The position numbers and the translations under genes are program-made. Source: Pseudomonadota bacterium (lineage in GTDB: Bacteria; Pseudomonadota; Gammaproteobacteria; Burkholderiales; Gallionellaceae). Taken from it: 11,450 nt of DNA. Below are positions 5,965 through 11,450 of this stretch, in pieces. The notes below the pieces were generated by a model. It made no database searches. It saw nothing but the letters and a program-made list of their open reading frames with translations, and was not told the origin of the DNA. The stretch lies in contig JAJZUH010000046.1 of the NCBI GenBank assembly GCA_021847165.1, positions 1 to 11,450 on the forward strand, written 5' to 3'. Numbering within the stretch: the first letter of the stretch is position 1; each line of letters opens with the position of its first letter.

Positions 5965-8900
5965 TTATTCGGCGGCGGGCGGCGGGCTAACCTTGATACG
6001 CCCTTCCTCGGCGAACACCGGGAACAGCAGCGGCAACAACACCAGCGTGAATAGCGTAGCCGACACGATGCCGCCGACGATCACCACCGCGAACGGGCGC
6101 TGCGTCTCGGAACCGATGCCATGCGACAGCGCTGCGGGCATCAGCCCGATGCCCGCCATCAGGGCCGTCATCAGGATGGGCCGCAGACGCGCCACCGCGC
6201 CTTCCATCACGCTGGCGGACAACGCCAGGCCGTTGCGCATGCCCTCGATGAACTGCTCCACCATGATCACGCCGTTCTGCACCGAAATGCCCGCCACGGC
6301 GATGAAACCGACCGCAGCGGACACCGAGAGATGCAAACCCGCCAGCGCCAGGCCGGCAAAACCGCCGATCAGCGTGAACGGCACCATCAGGATCACCAGC
6401 AAGGCCTTGTTCATGGATTTGAAGGCCCAGAACAGCAGCACGAAGATCATCAGCACCGACACCGGCACGATGACTTTCAGCCGCTTGAGCGCACGTTGCT
6501 GGTTCTCGAATTGCCCGCCCCAGGTCATGCTGTAACCGGGCGGCAACTTCACCTGCTCGTTCACCTTCTGCATCGCCTCCGCAACGAAACTGCCCTGGTC
6601 GCGACCGAGCAGGTTGGCCTTCACGGCCACCACCCGTCCGCCCGATTCCCGCCCGACCCGTGCCGCGCCCTGGCGTACCTCGATGTCGGCGATGGAACCG
6701 AGCGGCAGCGTGCCGCCGTTCGGCAGCACGATAGGCAGGTCGGCCACGTCTTCGACCGCATCCCGGTACGGCTGGGCCAGGCGCAACGTCACGTCGAAAC
6801 GGCGGTCTCCTTCGTAGAACACATTGGCGGCACTGCCCCCGAACGCCGTCTGGATGGTCGCGTTCACGTCGTTGATGTTGAGCCCGTAGCGCGACATGCG
6901 GACACGGCTCAGCGTGATGTTGAGTTCGGTCTGCCCGCCCACCTTGATCGCCGCCACATCGGCCGCACCGCGTATGCCGCTGATGATATCCGCAACCTGC
7001 GTGGACTTGTCTTCCAGTATCTCCAGGTCGGGGCCGAAGATCTTGATCGCAATTTCGCCCTTCACGCCAGACAGCGCTTCTTCCACGTTGTCCTGGATGA
7101 CCTGCGAGAAGTTGGTCGGCACGCCGGGAATGCCATGGATCTGCCTGGTCATGTCGGCGATCAGCGCCTCCTTGTCGGCAAAGCGCCAGCTATCGTGCGG
7201 ATTGAGGTCGGCCATGATCTCCAGGTTGTTCGGCCCTTTCGGGTCGGTGCCATCGTCCGGACGGCCGACCTGCGTGGTGACGTTGTTGACCTCGGGGTAG
7301 GACTTGAGGATGGCGCGCACCTGGCGCTCGACTTCCTTGGTCTTGTCCAGCGCGGTCGCCGGCGGCAGGCTGATGGTCAGCCAGATGTTGCCCTCATCCA
7401 GTTTGGGCAGGAACTCGCTGCCCAGCAGGGTAGATCCCGCCAGGGCGACGACCAGCATGCCGACCGCCGCCGCAACGATCGTCTTGCGCCGCGTCCCCGC
7501 CCATACCAGCAGGTGGCGATACCGTTCCTGCAGCTTATGCATCCAGTTGCTGTGCTTCTCGGCCAGGTCCCTGGTCTTGACCGCGTAGCACAGCAAGGTC
7601 GGCACCAGGGTCAGCGTCAGCAGGATCGCGCCGATCAAAGCGAAGGTGAGCGTGAACGCCATCGGCGAGAATATCTTCCCCTCCACGCGCTGGAAGGTAA
7701 AGATGGGCACGAAGGCCAGGATGATGATCAGCTTGGAGAACAGGATCGGGCGACCCAGTTCGATCCCCGTCTGCTTGATCAGGTGGATGCGCCAGCCATA
7801 AGTGCGATGCTGCGGCAGTTCATCCAGCTTGGCCAGGGCGAGCTTCACCATCAGCGCCTCGACCAGCACCACCGCGCTGTCGATGATGATGCCGAAGTCC
7901 ACGGCACCGAGCGAGATCAGGTTGGCGGAAACGCCGCGCGCATCCATCAGGATGAACGCGAACAGCATGGCCAGCGGGATGATGATCGCGACCGACAATG
8001 CGGCATACCAGTTGCGCAGGAACAGGATCAGGATCGCCACCACCAGTATCGCGCCCACGATCAGGTTCTCGGTGACGGTATGCACGGTATGGCGCACCAG
8101 GTCGGTACGGTCGTAATAGGGAACGATCTTAACGCCCGGCGGCAACTTGTGCGAAAGCTGGTCGAGGCGCTCCTTGATGCCAGCCACGACCTTGCTGGCG
8201 TTCTGCCCCTTGGTCATCTGCACGATGCCCTGCACGATGTTGTCGTACTCGTTGAATGCGACGATACCCGAGCGCGCACGATACCCGATCGCCACCTCGC
8301 CGATGTCTTTCACCAGCACGGTCTTGCCGTCCTTGGCGGCGATCACCACGTTGGCGATGTCATCCAGGCTTCCGAACAGGCCGATGCTGCGCAGCACCAG
8401 CGCCTCGTCGCCACGCCGGATCACCCCGCCGCCGGCATTGCTGCTGTTCGCACCGATCGCCTGCGACACCTGATCGATGCTCACACCGTATTTGCGCAAC
8501 AGGAAGGGGTTGATGCGCACCTGGTATTCCTTCACCGTACCGCCGAAGCTGACCACGTCGGCCACGCCGGGCGCCTGGCGCAAAGCGGGCCGCAGCACCC
8601 AGTCCTGCAGCGCGCGCACTTCGTTGAGCGACATGCCCGGCGCATCCAGCACGTAGCGATAGACTTCGCCGACGGCGTTGGTGAGCGGGGCGAGGCCGGG
8701 CTGCAGCCCCGGCGGCAGGGTGACGTTCTGCAGGTGTTCCATCACCTGCGCGCGGGCGAAATAATCGTCGGTATTGTCGGCGAAGGTCAGCGTCACAACG
8801 GACAGGCCGGTGATGGAAACCGAACGCAGTTGCGTCATGCGCGGGACGCCGCTCATTTCGCGCTCGATCGGCAGGGTGATGCTGCGCTCCACTTCTTCCG

Positions 8901-9072
8901 GCGCCTGTCCAGGCGACTGGGTGACGATCTGCACCTGCACATCCTGCACGTCGGGAAATGCCTCGATCGGCATGTCCTGCACCGCGCGCCAGCCGACGAT
9001 GGCCAGCACCAGCGCTGCGGCCAGCACGAATACCCGCTGTTGCAGCGCAAAGGAAAGAAGTTTGTCTAACAT
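5965..9072 (-). CDS. Heavy-metal efflux RND permease, CzcA/CusA family
   Basis: This is the proton-driven inner-membrane pump of a tripartite exporter. Its 1035 residues match the HME-RND size. TM1 is at about 9-30; a periplasmic pore/docking domain follows; TM2-6 cluster at about 335-500; TM7 is at about 530-550; a second periplasmic domain and five further TMs run to the end, 12 in total. TM4 carries DFGIIIDSAVVLVE with Asp392, Asp398 and Glu405, the proton-relay set of CzcA-type pumps, although DS and VEA replace the usual DG and VEN. By hand alignment CusA Met573 corresponds to Leu569 and Met672 falls at the VEEALSG segment, so a Cu(I)/Ag(I) site is not supported and divalent metals are more likely (inference). 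The ATG at 9072 lies 21 bases after the adaptor stop, with a moderate AGGCGGA ribosome site. A short Pro/Ala tail ends the protein. Confidence 0.93.
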   Translation of the reverse strand: MLDKLLSFALQQRVFVLAAALVLAIVGWRAVQDMPIEAFPDVQDVQVQIVTQSPGQAPEEVERSITLPIEREMSGVPRMTQLRSVSITGLSVVTLTFADNTDDYFARAQVMEHLQNVTLPPGLQPGLAPLTNAVGEVYRYVLDAPGMSLNEVRALQDWVLRPALRQAPGVADVVSFGGTVKEYQVRINPFLLRKYGVSIDQVSQAIGANSSNAGGGVIRRGDEALVLRSIGLFGSLDDIANVVIAAKDGKTVLVKDIGEVAIGYRARSGIVAFNEYDNIVQGIVQMTKGQNASKVVAGIKERLDQLSHKLPPGVKIVPYYDRTDLVRHTVHTVTENLIVGAILVVAILILFLRNWYAALSVAIIIPLAMLFAFILMDARGVSANLISLGAVDFGIIIDSAVVLVEALMVKLALAKLDELPQHRTYGWRIHLIKQTGIELGRPILFSKLIIILAFVPIFTFQRVEGKIFSPMAFTLTFALIGAILLTLTLVPTLLCYAVKTRDLAEKHSNWMHKLQERYRHLLVWAGTRRKTIVAAAVGMLVVALAGSTLLGSEFLPKLDEGNIWLTISLPPATALDKTKEVERQVRAILKSYPEVNNVTTQVGRPDDGTDPKGPNNLEIMADLNPHDSWRFADKEALIADMTRQIHGIPGVPTNFSQVIQDNVEEALSGVKGEIAIKIFGPDLEILEDKSTQVADIISGIRGAADVAAIKVGGQTELNITLSRVRMSRYGLNINDVNATIQTAFGGSAANVFYEGDRRFDVTLRLAQPYRDAVEDVADLPIVLPNGGTLPLGSIADIEVRQGAARVGRESGGRVVAVKANLLGRDQGSFVAEAMQKVNEQVKLPPGYSMTWGGQFENQQRALKRLKVIVPVSVLMIFVLLFWAFKSMNKALLVILMVPFTLIGGFAGLALAGLHLSVSAAVGFIAVAGISVQNGVIMVEQFIEGMRNGLALSASVMEGAVARLRPILMTALMAGIGLMPAALSHGIGSETQRPFAVVIVGGIVSATLFTLVLLPLLFPVFAEEGRIKVSPPPAAE

Positions 9073-9093
9073 GTTGTTATCCGCCTGCGGCGA

Positions 9094-10254
9094 TCAGTCG
9101 GTGCCCGACAGCTCTGAATTCAGCAGCAGCGCGCCCGTGGTGACCACACGCTCGCCGGCATGGAGGCCATCCTTGACATAGCTGTACTCATGGCTCTGCA
9201 CCCCGAGCTCGACGCGGCGTCGCTGCAATACGCCGGCCCCCTGTTCGACGAAGACATAATTGTGCAGACCCAGCGTGAACAACGCCGAGTTGGGGACGCG
9301 CGGGACGCTGCGATGACTGTCCAGCACCGGCGTGACGCGGGCGAACATCTCGGGCTTGAGCCGGTTTGCGCTGTTGTCGATCTCGGCGCGTACCTGGATG
9401 CGCCGCGTGACCGGATCGAGCGCTTCGGCGATGACGGCGATCCTTGCCTTGAACACCTCGCCGGGATAGGCATCGACTTCCACCGACACCGGTTGCCCGA
9501 CCTTCACCTTGTCCAGATAAAGTTCCGGCAGATCGATGAGCGCCCACAGCCTCTTCGGGTCCGTAATGACGAAGAGCGGATTGGCGCCGTCGGTACGCAC
9601 TTCGCTGCCCACACTCACCTGGCGCTCGCTCACCATTCCGCTGACCGGCGCGCGCAAGACGAACTTGCCATCCGTCACCGTTGCGACGCTCTGCAGGTTG
9701 TGCAGCCGCGCTGCGGCACGCTGCTCCTCGGCTTCGGCCTGGTGGAAATCGGCTTCGGTCGATTCGAAATCCTTTTGTGCGATGCCGTTGACCGGCAACA
9801 ATTCGCGCGCCCGCTCGAGCGCCTGGCGCTTGCGCAGCAGATCGGCCTTCGCCTTGACATCGTCGGCGGTCGCCTGCGCATAGTCGGGAGCATCCAGCAC
9901 CAGCAATTCGTCACCCGCCTTGACCTCGCGTCCCGCATCGGCCGTGATCTTCAGCACCCGCCCGGCTATGGGCGGATACACGCGCGCAGTATGGTTGTCA
10001 TCGTAGGCCAGGCGCGCATTCAGCGACTCGACCAGCGGCTCCGGATATTCCTCCACATCCTTGATCTGCAGGAAAGCCAGCTGCGGCGCATTCGCCGCGA
10101 AACGGATGGTATCGCCGGAAGCCTGGGCGGCCGCCTGTTCCGCATTGGCCTCAGGTTTCGGTTCACCCTGGAATTTCTGCCAACCGATATAGCCGGCCCC
10201 GGCAAGCAGGGCCAGCGCCAGCAAGCCGAATATTGGTTTTTTGTACTGACTCAA
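9094..10254 (-). CDS. RND periplasmic adaptor subunit, CzcB-like (membrane fusion protein)
   Basis: The adaptor bridges the permease and the outer-membrane channel and is anchored in the inner membrane. In its 386 residues, a TM/signal anchor lies at 7-24. RLAYDDNHTARVYPPIAGRV (81-100) is the entry to the first lipoyl half and is typical of heavy-metal adaptors. A helical hairpin covers about 125-190 and the second lipoyl half (RAPVSGMVSERQVSVGSEV) 201-219. A beta-barrel covers about 236-310, followed by a membrane-proximal domain with VPNSALFTLG. No Met- or His-rich N-terminal metal site of CusB type is visible. The start is TTG at 10254, overlapping the TGA of the upstream channel gene as TTGA. 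The first in-frame Met after it is Met207, so the TTG is well supported despite a weak SD. It is the second gene of the efflux operon. Confidence 0.93.
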   Translation of the reverse strand: MSQYKKPIFGLLALALLAGAGYIGWQKFQGEPKPEANAEQAAAQASGDTIRFAANAPQLAFLQIKDVEEYPEPLVESLNARLAYDDNHTARVYPPIAGRVLKITADAGREVKAGDELLVLDAPDYAQATADDVKAKADLLRKRQALERARELLPVNGIAQKDFESTEADFHQAEAEEQRAAARLHNLQSVATVTDGKFVLRAPVSGMVSERQVSVGSEVRTDGANPLFVITDPKRLWALIDLPELYLDKVKVGQPVSVEVDAYPGEVFKARIAVIAEALDPVTRRIQVRAEIDNSANRLKPEMFARVTPVLDSHRSVPRVPNSALFTLGLHNYVFVEQGAGVLQRRRVELGVQSHEYSYVKDGLHAGERVVTTGALLLNSELSGTD

Positions 10255-11450
10255 GGTTGTTTCGCCCCTACCTTACTTGTCTGGTCATGGTTCCACCAGC
10301 CGCCGCCCAGTGCCTGGAACAGGGCCGCCGTGTCACCCAGCCGGTTGGTCTGCGCCTGCACCAGGTTGATGTTCGCCAGTTGTTCGTTCAGCTGCGCGAC
10401 CAGCAAGGTCTGGAAATCGACGGCACCCGCCTCATATTGCTTGCGCGTCAGCTCGCCCATCTTGCCTGCTGCCTGTGCCGCTTTCGCCGCCGCCTTTAAC
10501 GCGCGAGCATCGGATTGGATGACATACAGCGTATCCGCCACGTTCTGCAAGGCGGCCATCACCACACCGCGATACTGGGCACCGGCCTGCGTCAATCCCT
10601 GCTTGGCGGCGCGCGACTTGGCGCGCAGGGTTCCGCCGTCGAAGATGGTCTGCGCGACATTGCCGGTGAGATCGAAGAAACCGCCGCCGTTCTTGAACAT
10701 CCATGTGGGCGATGAGGCCATGCCGCCGATCGCACCGGTGATGGCGAATTGCGGCAACGTGTTGGCGATGGCCACGCCGTATTGCGCGCTGGCGTAATGC
10801 AGCTGCGCTTCGGCGATGCGCACATCCGGGCGTTGCTGCACCAACCTGGACGGCAGGCTCAACGGCAGCTCCTGGGGCAGATGCAATCCCTCCAGCGTGA
10901 ACGTCTCGTCGATATCCCGATCCGGCGTATTGCCGGCGAGCACGCGCAACAGGTCGCGCGTCTGCTCCAGCTGCTGCTGCAAGGGCACCAGCGCCTGCTG
11001 GGCCAGTGCGGATGCCATCTCCTGCTGGGTAACCTCCATCTCGGAGACATAGCCGAGCTTGAGCTGATTGCGCACGATCTCCAGCGCTTGCTGATTCAGG
11101 CTGACGATCTTCAATTGCGCCTCGATCTGCGCACGCAGCGAGGCCTCCTGTATCGCAGCCGCAACCACGTTGGAAGCAAGCGTGATGTAAGTCGCTTCCA
11201 GCTGCAGCTGCTGCATCTCGACCTGCGCCTGTGCCGATTCGACCTGCCTGCGATTGACGCCGAATACGTCAGGCACATAGCCTACGGTCAGCTGCGCGAT
11301 ATGGAAGTTGTAGTAAGCCGGGCCGTTGTATTTGGGACCTGCCGGGTTGGAATAAGTCTGGATGACCGAACCGTTGCCCTGCTGCCCGGGCGAATTGCCC
11401 CCCATATTGCCGGCCAGCTTGTTGCGCGACGGGGAGTAACTGGCCGCGAC
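10251..11450 (-). CDS. Outer-membrane efflux channel, NodT/CusC family (5' end outside window)
   Basis: This is the TolC-like channel of the efflux system. 399 residues are present and the frame stays open to the window edge, so the lipoprotein signal and roughly the first 80-100 residues are missing. The Met at 11405 is internal, since VAASYSPSRNKLAGN precedes it in frame. The sequence shows two outer-membrane-efflux-protein repeats with long heptad-like helices. These include YVPDVFGVNRRQVESAQAQ near the start, QLKLGYVSEMEVTQQE in the first helical pair, and QRPDVRIAEAQLHYASAQYGVA at the second repeat, a NodT-family hallmark. IFDGGTLRAK and QYEAGAVDFQTLL are matching late motifs. The stop codon overlaps the adaptor start by 4 bases. 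The gene order channel-adaptor-permease matches czcCBA-type operons. Confidence 0.92.
   Translation of the reverse strand, partial: VAASYSPSRNKLAGNMGGNSPGQQGNGSVIQTYSNPAGPKYNGPAYYNFHIAQLTVGYVPDVFGVNRRQVESAQAQVEMQQLQLEATYITLASNVVAAAIQEASLRAQIEAQLKIVSLNQQALEIVRNQLKLGYVSEMEVTQQEMASALAQQALVPLQQQLEQTRDLLRVLAGNTPDRDIDETFTLEGLHLPQELPLSLPSRLVQQRPDVRIAEAQLHYASAQYGVAIANTLPQFAITGAIGGMASSPTWMFKNGGGFFDLTGNVAQTIFDGGTLRAKSRAAKQGLTQAGAQYRGVVMAALQNVADTLYVIQSDARALKAAAKAAQAAGKMGELTRKQYEAGAVDFQTLLVAQLNEQLANINLVQAQTNRLGDTAALFQALGGGWWNHDQTSKVGAKQP

Noticed and set aside
6121..9069. A 982-codon open frame on the plus strand opposite the permease gene
   Set aside because: It is an exact shadow of the RND gene. It is extremely rich in His, Arg, Gln and Asp, has no recognisable domain, and arises from codon bias on the real strand.

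Overview
The window looks like a chromosomal segment of a GC-rich betaproteobacterium. A Gallionellaceae/Nitrosomonadales-like member would fit, but that is inference from protein style and gene order, not a proven assignment. All recognisable genes lie on the minus strand, so transcription runs from high to low coordinates. There is no transposase, integrase, phage gene or CRISPR array, and no gene-free stretch longer than 195 bases.

High-coordinate part (11450 to 5965): a tripartite heavy-metal-type RND efflux operon. It encodes an outer-membrane factor of the NodT/CusC family (cut by the window edge), a CzcB-like periplasmic adaptor and a CzcA/CusA-family inner-membrane permease. The three genes are tightly packed, with a TTGA overlap followed by a 21-base gap. 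The permease keeps the Asp-Asp-Glu set of the divalent-cation branch and lacks at least two positions of the CusA methionine triad, so Zn/Co/Cd/Ni-type export is more likely than Cu(I)/Ag(I).

Middle part (5902 to 2611): a candidate promoter in a 62-base gap, then a TPR lipoprotein gene, lolB and ispE, which overlap end to start, then a tRNA-Gln(UUG) gene. A strong inverted repeat without a U-tract spans the ispE stop codon and lies between ispE and the tRNA.

Low-coordinate part (2552 to 1): prs, rplY (long CTC-type L25 with an alanine-rich tail), a clear intrinsic terminator, pth and the start of ychF. The order TPR-lolB-ispE-tRNA-Gln-prs-rplY-pth-ychF is a classic conserved cluster, also known from Pseudomonas. 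It groups outer-membrane lipoprotein sorting (LolB), isoprenoid precursor synthesis (IspE), PRPP supply (Prs) and translation functions (tRNA-Gln, L25, Pth, YchF).

I do not see a convincing undescribed system. The points most worth a second look are RNA-level: a hairpin that buries the rplY ribosome binding site, the ispE/tRNA-Gln stem-loop, and a repeat-like segment ahead of pth. A further point is the placement of a metal-efflux operon directly upstream of the housekeeping cluster with no visible terminator between them.
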